Part shown: piece after piece, positions 18,017 to 26,587 of the stretch
How positions within the stretch are numbered: position 1 is the first letter of the stretch
Layout: the number at the start of each line of letters is the position of its first letter
Assembly: GCA_025354405.1 (NCBI GenBank)
Contig: JANXMY010000082.1
Location: forward strand, 1-64,000
Length of the DNA stretch: 64,000 nt
Origin: Armatimonadota bacterium
GTDB taxonomy: Bacteria > Armatimonadota > Armatimonadia > Armatimonadales > Capsulimonadaceae
Reading direction: 5' to 3'
Position numbers and translations under genes: made by a program
The notes under the pieces: model-generated
What the model saw: only the letters and a program-made list of their open reading frames with translations
What the model was told of the DNA's origin: nothing
Databases searched by the model: none

Positions 18017-20331
18017 CCCGTGTTTTCCGATCATTTCTGCCATTTCTAGTATTGTTACTGCTCCCGTGCTTACTGCTCGAGCAGGTCGTTTTTCGGGGAG
18101 AGGCCTTTCTCCCCGCAGATCTCCTCCGAGACATCGCCCCCTGGCGTACCGCTGACCCCGCTTCGATCGTACCCTGGAATCCACTTATGTGGGATGGTAT
18201 GGCCGAGTTTTATCCATGGCGCGCCTTTTATGCCTCCACGCTCCACAGCGGCTATCTGCCCCTGTGGAACCCCCATCAGTTCTGCGGCACACCCTTCGCG
18301 GCAAATTCGCAGTCTGCTATTCTTTATCCATTGAATTTACTATTTTGCATCTTTCCCGTCTGGCGGGCGTTCGGCATCAGCGTGCTGCTGCATCTTTTTC
18401 TCACCGGCAGCTTTGCGTATTTGTATCTTCGCAAATCACTCACTCTCGGCAGATCAGCCTCTCTGCTCGGAGCCATAGGCTGGCAGCTTTGCCACTGGCA
18501 GGTTGCCTGGCTGGCCCTGCCGACTTTTTTGTGCGTTTCCGCCTGGCTGCCTCTGGCTCTGCTGCTGGTGGACCGCGCCGCACAGCGCCCTACCCCGTTC
18601 CGCGCCCTTCCTCTTGGCTTCTGTCTCGGATTGATGCTGCTGGCAGGCCACCTGCAGATCGCCTTGTACTGCCTCGGCCTAGTTCTCGGGTATACGCTGT
18701 TCCGCATTCTGCCGCATGTGAAGTCTGAATGGATACGCCTTCTCCCGTGCGCCGGAATTGCTCTCGCACTGACATTCGGTCTGGCTGCTCCGCAGATGCT
18801 GCCCGCGATCGAGCTGGCCCATTTCTCGCACCGTGCAGGAGGTGTCGCGACGTGGGAGACGTATACTGGCTATGTTCGGCTGGCCCTGCCGCCCATACAT
18901 TTGATGACGCTTTTCGCCCCGAACTTCTTTGGCAGCCCCACGCGCGGCACCTACTGGGGAATTGGTACAAATGGTGGTCCGGGTGCGTACATGGAGTATG
19001 CCAACTACGGCGGCGTTCTCTCTTTGCTACTGGCGGTTTTTGGTGTCCTCGTTACGTGGCGGTCTTACCCCGCAACCCGCTTTTGGAGTATCACCGCTCT
19101 TATCGCACTGCTGCTCGCACTCGGAACACCGCTGAACGCGCTCCTCTTCTTTGGCATCCCCGGCTTCGCACAAACGGGGTCTCCGGGACGTATTTTAGTC
19201 GTCTGGTCCTTCTGTATTCCCGTACTCGCCGCGATCGGGGCGGATCGGCTACTGCACGGCTTCACGCTCAAAACACTGAGCAAATCACTGGGCCTCTTCT
19301 TTCTTCTTGCCCTGCTTGCCTTTGGCTTTACAGCACTCTGGGTCACACGGAATGCTCCGGTAGGGGCTCTGGCAGCTAATCTCGGCCAGGAGGCGGGCGA
19401 CCTATGGCGGCTGCCCGTGGGCATTCTGCTAGCCGCTGCCGCTGCGCTCTGGCTGTTCAAACATGGAAGTATTCGAACCCCCGCACTCGGCGGCGCAATT
19501 GCAGCCCTGACAGCTCTTGACCTGCTGGCGGCGGGCTATGGCTTTAACCGAACTTCGGCCCCGCAGAATATCTATCCGGTGACACCACTCATCGCCTACT
19601 TACAAGCGCATAAAGACGAAGGCCGCATCATGCCGGTCAACCGCCGCTGGAGCCTCTACGGGCCTCCTCCCGCCATCCTACCGCCTAACTCCGCCATGGT
19701 TTACGGCCTTTACGATACGCAGGGCTACGACTCTCTGCTGACCGGCCAGTATTTCCAGTTCGCCGGAGCGCTGGACGGCGGTTCCCCCGCCCCCTCAGAG
19801 AATGGCAACATGGTATTTACCAGCGGCGTGGGGTCCCCGGAGGCAAGGGCGGCTTCCGCCCGGTTTATCGTAACCCGAGAGCCAATAGACGTCAGCGGGT
19901 TGTTTTTGCGCTTTTCGGATGCGAGTGGATATATTTACGAGGATATGAAAGCGCTGCCGCACGTTAGAACTGCCACTACCCCAGAAACGTTCAAACTGCG
20001 GAAGACAGCGCCGACGCGACTGGAATTTGAGGGAGGTGGCGACCAGAGCTTTACCAGCATCACGGTCGCAGATCAGTGGTATCCAGGCTGGAATGCCAGT
20101 TTTAATGGCAGGCCGATAAAAGTCTCAAGAGGGCCCTATATTTTCCGCACCCTTACCCTGACACCGCAGATGCAGGAGGAGAGCAGGACGAAGGTGTTTG
20201 TGGAAATGCGCTACGAGCCGATGTCAATTCGCATCGGCCTGTACGCACTCTGCCTCGCGCTTTGCGGGGCGGCGGCCTTGACCGCCGCCGCCATCGGTGG
20301 TCGATTAAACCGCCGCCGCCGGAGCTGCTGA
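18013..20331 (+). CDS. YfhO-family polytopic membrane protein
   Basis: A 772-residue integral membrane protein, GTG start overlapping the TPR gene by 4 nt. It opens with a membrane helix, then the loop FYPWRAFYASTLHSGYLPLW and NPHQFCGTPFAANSQSA, the pattern of the YfhO family (GT-C-like fold, linked in Bacillus to glycosylation of wall polymers). At least ten hydrophobic helices follow. The last 200 residues form an extracytoplasmic domain ending in a final helix. A second homologue is at 55586-57709. Substrate unknown. It converges on the STAS gene and overlaps it by 27 bp. Confidence 0.85.
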   Translation: MTRVFRSFLPFLVLLLLPCLLLEQVVFRGEAFLPADLLRDIAPWRTADPASIVPWNPLMWDGMAEFYPWRAFYASTLHSGYLPLWNPHQFCGTPFAANSQSAILYPLNLLFCIFPVWRAFGISVLLHLFLTGSFAYLYLRKSLTLGRSASLLGAIGWQLCHWQVAWLALPTFLCVSAWLPLALLLVDRAAQRPTPFRALPLGFCLGLMLLAGHLQIALYCLGLVLGYTLFRILPHVKSEWIRLLPCAGIALALTFGLAAPQMLPAIELAHFSHRAGGVATWETYTGYVRLALPPIHLMTLFAPNFFGSPTRGTYWGIGTNGGPGAYMEYANYGGVLSLLLAVFGVLVTWRSYPATRFWSITALIALLLALGTPLNALLFFGIPGFAQTGSPGRILVVWSFCIPVLAAIGADRLLHGFTLKTLSKSLGLFFLLALLAFGFTALWVTRNAPVGALAANLGQEAGDLWRLPVGILLAAAAALWLFKHGSIRTPALGGAIAALTALDLLAAGYGFNRTSAPQNIYPVTPLIAYLQAHKDEGRIMPVNRRWSLYGPPPAILPPNSAMVYGLYDTQGYDSLLTGQYFQFAGALDGGSPAPSENGNMVFTSGVGSPEARAASARFIVTREPIDVSGLFLRFSDASGYIYEDMKALPHVRTATTPETFKLRKTAPTRLEFEGGGDQSFTSITVADQWYPGWNASFNGRPIKVSRGPYIFRTLTLTPQMQEESRTKVFVEMRYEPMSIRIGLYALCLALCGAAALTAAAIGGRLNRRRRSC

Positions 20332-20688
20332 CATTTCGGAGTGGGCCGCGGTGAGAGCTTCGTCTTCCGTTTCATAGACACCGAAGATTGTATTCAAGCG
20401 TGTGATCTGCAGCATACGCTGAATTGCCTCATTGCATCCTGAAAGATACAACGCTCCCTCCAGAGGCCGAAGCCGCTTGGTGGCAGAGAGAAGGGTTCCA
20501 AAGCCACTACTGTCCATATAGGTCACCTGCGTCATATTAATGATAATCGCCGGTTTGTTTTCATTGATCGCCGCGCTGACAGCCTCTTTAAATTGGGGTG
20601 TGGTATAGATATCGATCTCACCGACCACGTCCAGCACTGGCACTTCGTCGCGGTGGCGCAAAGTCGTTTCGATACGCATAGTATCCAT
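20305..20688 (-). CDS. STAS-domain anti-sigma factor antagonist
   Basis: About 127 residues from ATG 20688 (MDTMRIETTLRH), after AGGAG; an ATG at 20715 would add nine residues. The fold matches SpoIIAA/RsbV: VLDVVGEIDIYTTPQFK, then YMDSSGFGTLL holding the Ser that an anti-sigma kinase phosphorylates. Dephosphorylation by a PP2C enzyme would free it to bind the anti-sigma factor. The Ala-rich tail is unremarkable. Partner genes are not adjacent; the PP2C protein at 26588-28954 is a candidate. Confidence 0.9.
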   Translation of the reverse strand: MDTMRIETTLRHRDEVPVLDVVGEIDIYTTPQFKEAVSAAINENKPAIIINMTQVTYMDSSGFGTLLSATKRLRPLEGALYLSGCNEAIQRMLQITRLNTIFGVYETEDEALTAAHSEMSAAPAAAV

Positions 20689-20730
20689 AAGTAAGAGGTC
20701 TCCTGACAAAAGCATTTAGCCAACCTAATT

Positions 20731-21525
20731 TTACCCAAAATGACGAATAATAAACGGAGCCAATAAAATAAGATCGAGGGTGAGCGAGATCGCCCAGTGT
20801 GCCAAAAATCCGTAGAGGAATGACCGAGTCCGTAGAGCTAATATTCCCAGGACGATTCCCCCCGGCAGCGCACTCAGCACCTCTACCGGTGGCTTCGATG
20901 CACCCGGCACATACGACCAGTGCAGCAGCGCGAAAAGCAGTGCCTGCACAATCACCGCCCCTGCCGCTCCCAGACGGCTTTTTTGCAGACCGAAAAGCAA
21001 AAAACCACGAAAGAAAAACTCCCAGCAAAACATATAAAACCCCATCGCAAGCTCGTAAAAGAGCAGAGCTTTAGGGTTAACGTGGTTCAAAAGAGGAACA
21101 AAAGGCGCACCAACACCCTCCAATGGCCGAATCAAACGACCAAATAGGTATTGCTGCTGAAACTGCGCGCGCAGCGAGGGAATACTCAGCACAACCGCCA
21201 GCACCAGTACCATGACCACCCAGGAGATCAATGTCCATTTCAGCCCCAGCCGCCGATCTCCGCGCGTCATGCCAAATTGGCTTGGCTCAGATTTAAGAAA
21301 GAGCAGAATCGTGACCAGTGGCACCCACAGGCACAGCGCAGTGTTGATAAACCAGTAGCTCTCAGGCGATTTATCATTTGGATTAGTCCAGAACAAATAA
21401 GCGCAGATCAGCAGCCCGACGAGGAAAGTGACCGCTCCGGTCACGCCCCCACCGCCCTGGCCTCCACCCTTCTCCGTATCACTATGTAAACGTGCTGCGC
21501 GTGCTTTAAGTGCCATAGATGACAT
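20731..21525 (-). CDS. CPBP-family intramembrane protease-like protein
   Basis: A 264-residue membrane protein with about seven hydrophobic helices, of the CPBP (CAAX protease and bacteriocin-processing) family. Motif 1 reads CWEFFFRGFL where the usual form is EExxxR, so the first Glu is Trp. Motif 2 (FALLHW) and motif 3 (AHWAISLTLDL) keep their His residues. Catalytic activity is therefore doubtful, or it uses the remaining Glu. The N-terminus is basic and Gly-rich. It lies 15 nt before the STAS ORF region on the same strand. Confidence 0.85.
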   Translation of the reverse strand: MSSMALKARAARLHSDTEKGGGQGGGGVTGAVTFLVGLLICAYLFWTNPNDKSPESYWFINTALCLWVPLVTILLFLKSEPSQFGMTRGDRRLGLKWTLISWVVMVLVLAVVLSIPSLRAQFQQQYLFGRLIRPLEGVGAPFVPLLNHVNPKALLFYELAMGFYMFCWEFFFRGFLLFGLQKSRLGAAGAVIVQALLFALLHWSYVPGASKPPVEVLSALPGGIVLGILALRTRSFLYGFLAHWAISLTLDLILLAPFIIRHFG

Positions 21526-21555
21526 TATTTCGACACGCGAAGGGGAGTCCCCTGC

Positions 21556-22881
21556 TTAAGTTTTCAGCCGCCCCAGCCTCACCTGCTTATAGATGGCTCT
21601 CGAATCCAGCGTCGGCCATCTTCCCGCATCGTACAGCACTTCTCCGTCACACAGTGTCAGCAGCACATCGTCAGCCCGGGCCGAGTAAATGAGCGCAGCA
21701 TACGGGTCGGCTGCCGGGAAGACATGCGGGGTGCTCAGGCTAACTGCAATCATATCTGCCCGCTTGCCTGGAGTCAGGGAGCCAGTCCGGTCCGATAGGC
21801 CCATCGCTTCGGCTCCGCCCAGGGTCGCGAGGCGCAGAATTTGGGCGGCTGAGACTGCTTCAACTTCTTCTGAGATGGCCCGCTGCAAAAGCAGGGCAAA
21901 GCGCATCTCTTCCCACAGATCCTGGACGTTGTTCGAGACAGCGCTGTCTGTCCCCAGCCCAACCCGCAGGCCGTCGGTTCGCAGCCATCGTGCCAGGGGA
22001 GCAACTCCCGCGCCAAGCTTGGCATTACTTTTCGGGCAGTGGATGATGGCAGCACCCGAAGCCGCCAGAAGGGCCGTGTCTTCAGGAGTCTGATGGACAC
22101 AGTGGATCGCCAGACTCTTCGGGTTCAGTGCTCCCAACAAATTCGCGTACTGTGTCGGGGTCATTTGAGGGCTTTGCCAGGTGATTCCGCGCCGTGAAAA
22201 CATCTCCGCGAAAGACCCAGCGCCATGTTCGATCAGCTGACTTTCGGCGGGGGACTCAGCGATGTGAATACTGATCGGAAGATCTTCAGATTTAAGGTAT
22301 TTGTTCAGTGCGTCAAAAAGAGCTGGACGGATGGTATAGAGAGCATGCGGGGAAACACCAACTCTTACCCGCGCCGATTCGAAGTAACGATGAGCACTGA
22401 TCTTTTCCTGCAGGGCGGTGATGATCGGATCCACCGGTTCGCGGTCATCAATCCCGAACAGCTCTTGATAGATAGTGCCGCGCATCCCGCACTCGGACAA
22501 AACCTGCATCGACACACCCGCATCCGTATTGTCACCCACCGTCGTAATACCGCCGCGCAGGCATTCCAGTGCCCCAAGTCGGGTCGACCAGAGCCAGTCT
22601 TCGGTCGTGAGGCTGGCTTTGGCCACCGTCAGTGCCCGTATCCAGGGGAAAAAAGGGATATCTTCGAGGAAGCCGCGCAGGACGGAGTACTCAAGATGGG
22701 TGTGGGCATTGACCAGGCCCGGAAGCAGCGCAGCTTCGCCAAAGTCGCGGCACTCGTTCGCGGGGGTGCGGCGGGGGCGGACTTCCGCAATCAAGCCGTT
22801 TTCAATTACGATTTCCCCATCTTCAATTGGCGGTCCGTCAATGGGCAGAATCCAGCGGGAGGCATAAGTAATCGATGTCAT
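21556..22881 (-). CDS. Amidohydrolase, MTA/SAH deaminase-like
   Basis: A 441-residue metal-dependent deaminase of the ATZ/TRZ branch. Metal ligands: NAHTHLE (HxH), the His in IHIAESPAES, the His in AIHCVHQT, and the Asp in LGTDSAVSNN. This pattern fits 5'-methylthioadenosine/S-adenosylhomocysteine deaminases, but aminofutalosine deaminase is close and cannot be ruled out. A phosphorylase at 54803-55549 with 6-oxopurine-type residues would be the natural next step for MTA deaminase. It starts directly after the stop of the upstream pseudopilin gene. Confidence 0.8.
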   Translation of the reverse strand: MTSITYASRWILPIDGPPIEDGEIVIENGLIAEVRPRRTPANECRDFGEAALLPGLVNAHTHLEYSVLRGFLEDIPFFPWIRALTVAKASLTTEDWLWSTRLGALECLRGGITTVGDNTDAGVSMQVLSECGMRGTIYQELFGIDDREPVDPIITALQEKISAHRYFESARVRVGVSPHALYTIRPALFDALNKYLKSEDLPISIHIAESPAESQLIEHGAGSFAEMFSRRGITWQSPQMTPTQYANLLGALNPKSLAIHCVHQTPEDTALLAASGAAIIHCPKSNAKLGAGVAPLARWLRTDGLRVGLGTDSAVSNNVQDLWEEMRFALLLQRAISEEVEAVSAAQILRLATLGGAEAMGLSDRTGSLTPGKRADMIAVSLSTPHVFPAADPYAALIYSARADDVLLTLCDGEVLYDAGRWPTLDSRAIYKQVRLGRLKT

Positions 22882-23595
22882 TTAAGGCTGTTTCAACTGC
22901 AAATTCCAGGTCTGGCCGAACTGGGCTATATTTTGATTGACCACATGTCCGTCACCCATCAACTCATTGTAGCGTTTCTGGCTAACCAGAAATCCGCCGT
23001 GCCACGAACCATTTCCGTCCATCAGGACATTGACGTCCGAGCCTTCGTGCATCGCTCCATTTGGGCCGGGACTGTAGGCAACCAGGCTGCCGTAGCGTGT
23101 CCCAAGCAGCGCGATCTCCGTACGATACAGGTAAGATGTCCCCCGCTTACCAAAGGCCGTTGGTGTCATATCCAGCGGGATACCTGCCCCGTTATAGGCA
23201 CTGACATCCAGCTCTGTGTAACCACTATCCGAAGGACAGTGCCAGATCTCGGGGCTATGAATATAAGGCTGGAGAATTCCCTGCAGCGGCGGCATCGTTT
23301 GTACCTGGGCAAAATATGGCGATGCCGTCCAGATATTCGGGATCGTATCCGTGTCCGATGGGTCATTCCCCGCCGGATACAGATCATCATAGTCTTCCGC
23401 ATACAATCCGACTGCCAGCCCGATCTGCCGCAAGTTAGAGACACATACCGTTTGCCGCGCTTTGCCGCGCACGGTGAAAAAGACCGGCAGAAGTATTGCC
23501 GTCAGCAGGGAGATAATTGCCACAACAACGAGCAATTCAATCAGCGTAAATCCAGCGTTAGAGACGAAAGTTCGAAGTAGTGGCGTTTTTCTCAT
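22882..23595 (-). CDS. Type II pseudopilin (H-X9-DG type)
   Basis: A 237-residue exported protein with the class III leader [20 protein letters not shown] near residues 14-33, then [20 protein letters not shown], and [13 protein letters not shown] near the end. It is expected to be processed by a prepilin peptidase and assembled in or anchored to the envelope. It is adjacent to the amidohydrolase gene with no gap, though no functional link is evident. Repeat copy B lies about 20 bp upstream of its start. Confidence 0.85.
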   Translation of the reverse strand: MRKTPLLRTFVSNAGFTLIELLVVVAIISLLTAILLPVFFTVRGKARQTVCVSNLRQIGLAVGLYAEDYDDLYPAGNDPSDTDTIPNIWTASPYFAQVQTMPPLQGILQPYIHSPEIWHCPSDSGYTELDVSAYNGAGIPLDMTPTAFGKRGTSYLYRTEIALLGTRYGSLVAYSPGPNGAMHEGSDVNVLMDGNGSWHGGFLVSQKRYNELMGDGHVVNQNIAQFGQTWNLQLKQP

Positions 23596-23614
23596 AAGAC
23601 ATTTTTCTAACTAA

Positions 23615-23829
23615 TTGATGTCACGCAAGGTTTTCAGAACCCACCCCGCAGCAAGCTGCGGCCCTCCCGATACGGGAGGATTTGCGGGAGTGCAGTCGCA
23701 GGGTTTTATCTTCTTGATAAGGCATCCGAACAAAAGGCAGAACTTCATTCCCACCACAGGCTCCCCTCCCGTATCGGGAGGGGCGCAGCTTGCTGCGGAG
23801 TGGGTTCTGAAAACCTTGCGTGACATCAA
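23615..23829. mobile_element. MITE-like palindromic element, copy B
   Basis: 215 bp with nearly perfect 46-bp terminal inverted repeats (one mismatch), TTGATGTCACGCAAGG... to ...CCTTGCGTGACATCAA. Inner hairpins CCCTCCCG-ATA-CGGGAGG lie at both sub-ends. Flanks are TAACTAA (23608-23614) and CAACTAA (23830-23836), a likely 7-bp target duplication with one change. The core matches copy A (13175-13420) over most of its length. No credible gene inside. Confidence 0.88.
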
Positions 23830-23893
23830 CAACTAAATCACCATTGACATACGGCGGCGGTAGAGAAAACGTTTCATCCAATTTACGTCAACA

Positions 23894-23927
23894 CAAAAAA
23901 ACGGGCCTGTCAAGTATGACAGACCCG
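23894..23927 (-). terminator. Rho-independent terminator of 23942-24280 gene
   Basis: On the minus strand, CGGGTCTGTCA - loop TACT - TGACAGGCCCG (23927-23902, one G-U pair) followed by a T-run (23901-23894). Confidence 0.85.
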
Positions 23928-23941
23928 CTTCCCATTAAAAA

Positions 23942-24280
23942 TTAGCGATAGTTGTGGTGATAGCGGCGGCTGCGGGACCGGTAGCTGCGGTGGTACCGTG
24001 CCCGTTTATCACGAGCAGCCTGCGCCTGACTCTGGCTGTGCCGATCCTTTTCATACCGGTTGGCTGAGTAGGCTGCGGCCCCCGCGCCGAGAATCGTGGT
24101 AGTCGTATCATGGTTGTGCAGGCCGTACAGTGCGGCAGCGCCGCCCAGGATTGCCCCGTTGCGCCACATATTTTTGTTCTTCTGCCGGCTGGAGTCATCG
24201 GCATGAACTGCCATCGGCGCGAAAGCTGCTGCGGCTAGGGTAACAGCCACCCCTAAAATCGTCAATTTGTTCGTGTTCAT
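23942..24280 (-). CDS. Small exported basic protein
   Basis: A 112-residue protein from ATG 24280 (MNTNKLTILGVAVTLAAAAF), after AAGGAAGGAC. It has a signal peptide, probably cleaved near AVHA/DD. The middle NGAILGGAAALYGLHNHDTTT is Gly/Ala-rich and the end is very basic (RARYHRSYRSRSRRYHHNYR). Such a tail suggests binding to nucleic acid or an acidic polymer in the envelope, but this is speculation. It is one base after the PRC-barrel gene and ends at a clear terminator. Confidence 0.75.
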   Translation of the reverse strand: MNTNKLTILGVAVTLAAAAFAPMAVHADDSSRQKNKNMWRNGAILGGAAALYGLHNHDTTTTILGAGAAAYSANRYEKDRHSQSQAQAARDKRARYHRSYRSRSRRYHHNYR

Positions 24281-24281
24281 C

Positions 24282-24566
24282 TCAATTCGTCCTTCCTTCA
24301 AACGCTTGCCCGCCCGCAGTCGGTGCCGGGAGGTCATTCGCCTCTGCTTTACACAGACCGACATACACCTTATTTTGTTCCACGCGTAACACTTTGTCCG
24401 CGGGGATAAAGCCGTGCGCCCCCGCAAACAAGCCATGTTCCAGCACAATTCCACGGAAAACATCCACGCTGACATCCGCGACAACTTCCGAGACCTTTCC
24501 CAGTTCGCCGTCGATGCCCAGTACCGACATACCACGCTCAATTAAGAGATAACTTCCTGTTTCCAT
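24282..24566 (-). CDS. PRC-barrel-like protein
   Basis: About 94 residues from ATG 24566 (METGSYLLIERGMSVLGIDG); a GTG six bases upstream is also in frame. The segment GMSVLGIDGELGKVSEVV followed by GIVLEHGLFAGAHGFIPADK is the PRC-barrel/DUF2171 pattern, a small beta barrel found in several soluble and membrane-linked proteins. Likely cytoplasmic. It forms a two-gene unit with the exported basic protein. Confidence 0.7.
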   Translation of the reverse strand: METGSYLLIERGMSVLGIDGELGKVSEVVADVSVDVFRGIVLEHGLFAGAHGFIPADKVLRVEQNKVYVGLCKAEANDLPAPTAGGQAFEGRTN

Positions 24567-24609
24567 AATCACAAAGTTACCCCGAAATACTTACTCTTGA
24601 ACCCAAACG

Positions 24610-24639
24610 TTGACACTCGGCCCTAGGAAAGCGTATAAT
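24610..24639 (+). promoter_or_regulatory. Sigma70 promoter of tRNA-Ser
   Basis: TTGACA (24610-24615), an 18-bp spacer and TATAAT (24634-24639), followed 15 nt later by the tRNA. It may also drive trpD, which has no promoter of its own. Confidence 0.85.
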
Positions 24640-24654
24640 ACGGCACAAGTACGG

Positions 24655-24744
24655 GGAGAGGTGCCAGAGTGGTCATAATGGAATCGTCTTGAAAACGATC
24701 GAGGATGTCAAAGTTCTCCGTGGGTTCGAATCCCACCCTCTCCG
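24655..24744 (+). tRNA. tRNA-Ser (anticodon TGA)
   Basis: A 90-nt class II tRNA. Acceptor arms GGAGAGG/CCTCTCC, anticodon arm ATCGTCTTGAAAACGAT with loop CTTGAAA (anticodon TGA), a long variable arm (CGAGGATGTCAAAGTTCTCCG) and the T loop GGGTTCGAATCCC. The discriminator base is G; no CCA is encoded. trpD starts 15 nt later. Confidence 0.97.
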
Positions 24745-24759
24745 CTTTTATTAGAGTCT

Positions 24760-25782
24760 ATGAAACAAGCCATTCAGCAGCTGATCGGCGGTGAGCACCT
24801 GACGCAGGAGCAGGCCGCCTCAGTGATGCAACAGATCATGGAGGGGGAGGCAACCCCGGCCCAAATCGCCGCTCTTGTGGTCGCCCTGCGTATGAAAGGC
24901 GAGACGGTCGAAGAGATCACCGGGTTCGCACGTGTCATGCGCCACTATGCCGTAAAGGTTCCAGTTCACACAAATAAAGTGATCGTCGATACCTGCGGAA
25001 CCGGCGGCGACTCGCTGAACACATTTAACATATCCACTGCCGCCGCCCTGGTCGTCGCCGCCGACGGGCGGCTTGCAGTCGCAAAGCACGGCAATCGGGC
25101 CGCCACGAGTAAATGCGGCAGTGCCGATGTTCTGGAATCTCTGGGCATCAAACTTGACCTGTCTCCAGGACATATTGGCCGCTGTATCGAAGAAATTGGC
25201 ATCGGATTTTTATTCGCCCCGGCGATGCACCCCTCCTTCAAGTATGCGGCTGCACCGCGCAAAGAGATCGGCATCCGCACTATTTTCAACCTCCTTGGGC
25301 CGCTGACGAATCCAGCCGGAGCCACCGTCCAGCTGATCGGCGTCTATGATGCCACCCTGTGCGAGCCGCTCGCGCACGTTCTGAAAAATCTCGGCAGCCA
25401 CCGCGCCCTCCTGGTACACGGACTGGACGGCCTCGACGAGCTTTCCACCCTCGGCGAAACCGCCATCAGTGAGCTCAAAGATGGCTTGGTAACCTCACAC
25501 ACCCTTGACGCGGAATGGGACCTTGGCCTCGCTCGTACGGAGATCGCACATCTCGCCGGAGGCGAAAGCCCGGCGGAGAACGCGGAGATTTTGCTGCATA
25601 TCCTGAAAGGCAAAGACCGCGGACCACGCCGGGATATCGTGATGCTAAACTCCGCCGGGGTTCTCCTGGTCGCTGGGGCCGAGGCATCACTCGAAGCGGG
25701 CATGGAGCGTGCCGCGGCACTGATCGACAGTGGAGCAGCATTCGCGACTCTGGAAAATCTGCGGGAGTTCTCGAATGCCTGA
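24760..25782 (+). CDS. trpD: Anthranilate phosphoribosyltransferase
   Basis: A 340-residue enzyme that transfers phosphoribose from PRPP to anthranilate. CGTGGDSLNTFNIST (PRPP site), KHGNRAATSKCGSADVLE, and GIRTIFNLLGPLTNP are its signatures. No clear Shine-Dalgarno precedes ATG 24760 and there is no promoter between it and tRNA-Ser, so it is likely transcribed through the tRNA. Its end overlaps the trpC start (ATGCCTGA). Confidence 0.97.
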   Translation: MKQAIQQLIGGEHLTQEQAASVMQQIMEGEATPAQIAALVVALRMKGETVEEITGFARVMRHYAVKVPVHTNKVIVDTCGTGGDSLNTFNISTAAALVVAADGRLAVAKHGNRAATSKCGSADVLESLGIKLDLSPGHIGRCIEEIGIGFLFAPAMHPSFKYAAAPRKEIGIRTIFNLLGPLTNPAGATVQLIGVYDATLCEPLAHVLKNLGSHRALLVHGLDGLDELSTLGETAISELKDGLVTSHTLDAEWDLGLARTEIAHLAGGESPAENAEILLHILKGKDRGPRRDIVMLNSAGVLLVAGAEASLEAGMERAAALIDSGAAFATLENLREFSNA

Positions 25783-26568
25783 GCCGACGATACTCGATAC
25801 CATCATAGCCTTCAAGCGTGACGAGGTCGCCGCACGTCAAAATCGGCTTCCCCTCGCGGAGCTGCAGGCGGCGTGCTTAAACTTACCGCCAACCCGCAAC
25901 TTTCAGGCAGCCCTGCAAACTCCCAAAATTGGTCCGGTGACACTGATCGCCGAAGTCAAAAAAGCCTCTCCTTCCGCCGGTACTATTCGCGAAGACTTCG
26001 ACCCTGTGTGATTGCCCGCACCTATGAGGCGGCTGGGGCGTCCTGCCTCTCCGTGCTGACCGATGAAAAGTTCTTTCAAGGCCACGACGAATATTTCCGG
26101 TCGATCCGTGAAGCTGTCGCCCTGCCGATGCTCCGCAAGGATTTTGTCATCAGCCCGTGGCAGATCTATGAATCGCGCCTGCTGGGGGCCGACGCCGTCC
26201 TCCTGATTGCCGCGGCGCTGACGCCCCCAGAGCTGCGCGGTTTCCATAGGCTTGCACAATCGCTTGGAATGGATGCGCTGGTCGAGGTACATACCGAAGG
26301 GGAGATGCAGGCTGCGCTCGACGTAGAGGCACGGCTAATTGGCATTAACAGCCGCAATTTGAACACGTTTGTTACGGATTTAGACACTGTTGCCCGGCTT
26401 GCGGCACAGGTTCCAGGCGATGCAACCCTCGTGGCTGAGAGTGGATTGAAGACTTTCGCTGATGTCCGCCAGGTAGCGGACGCCGGAGCGAAAGCGATTT
26501 TGGTCGGGGAAACTCTGATGCGTGCTGCGGATATTGGGGCGGCAGTCAGGGAGCTGCTGGGAGCTTAA
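25775..26568 (+). pseudogene. trpC: Indole-3-glycerol phosphate synthase, frameshifted
   Basis: Read from ATG 25775 the frame gives MPEPTILDTIIAFKRDEVAA and then IAEVKKASPSAGTIREDFDP, ending in a stop at 26009-26011. The rest of TrpC continues in another frame: IARTYEAAGASCLSVLTDE, LRKDFVISPWQI and GINSRNLNTF, to 26568. Inserting one base at about 26008 would restore a normal TrpC of about 264 residues. So there is a one-base deletion, by mutation or a sequencing or assembly error. No slippery heptamer is seen, so programmed frameshifting is unlikely. It overlaps trpD by 8 nt. Confidence 0.88.
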
Positions 26569-26587
26569 AGCCAGGATACTTATTCTC

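Noticed and set aside
22225-23580. 451-codon plus-strand frame antisense to amidohydrolase and pseudopilin
   Set aside because: It lies opposite two well supported genes and shows no motif; it arises from GC-rich codon bias.
23621-23881. Reading frames on both strands in MITE copy B
   Set aside because: Overlap the palindromic repeat; composition reflects the repeat, not a protein.
25990-26020. Programmed frameshift in trpC
   Set aside because: No slippery heptamer or downstream stem is evident at the shift; mutation or sequencing error is simpler.
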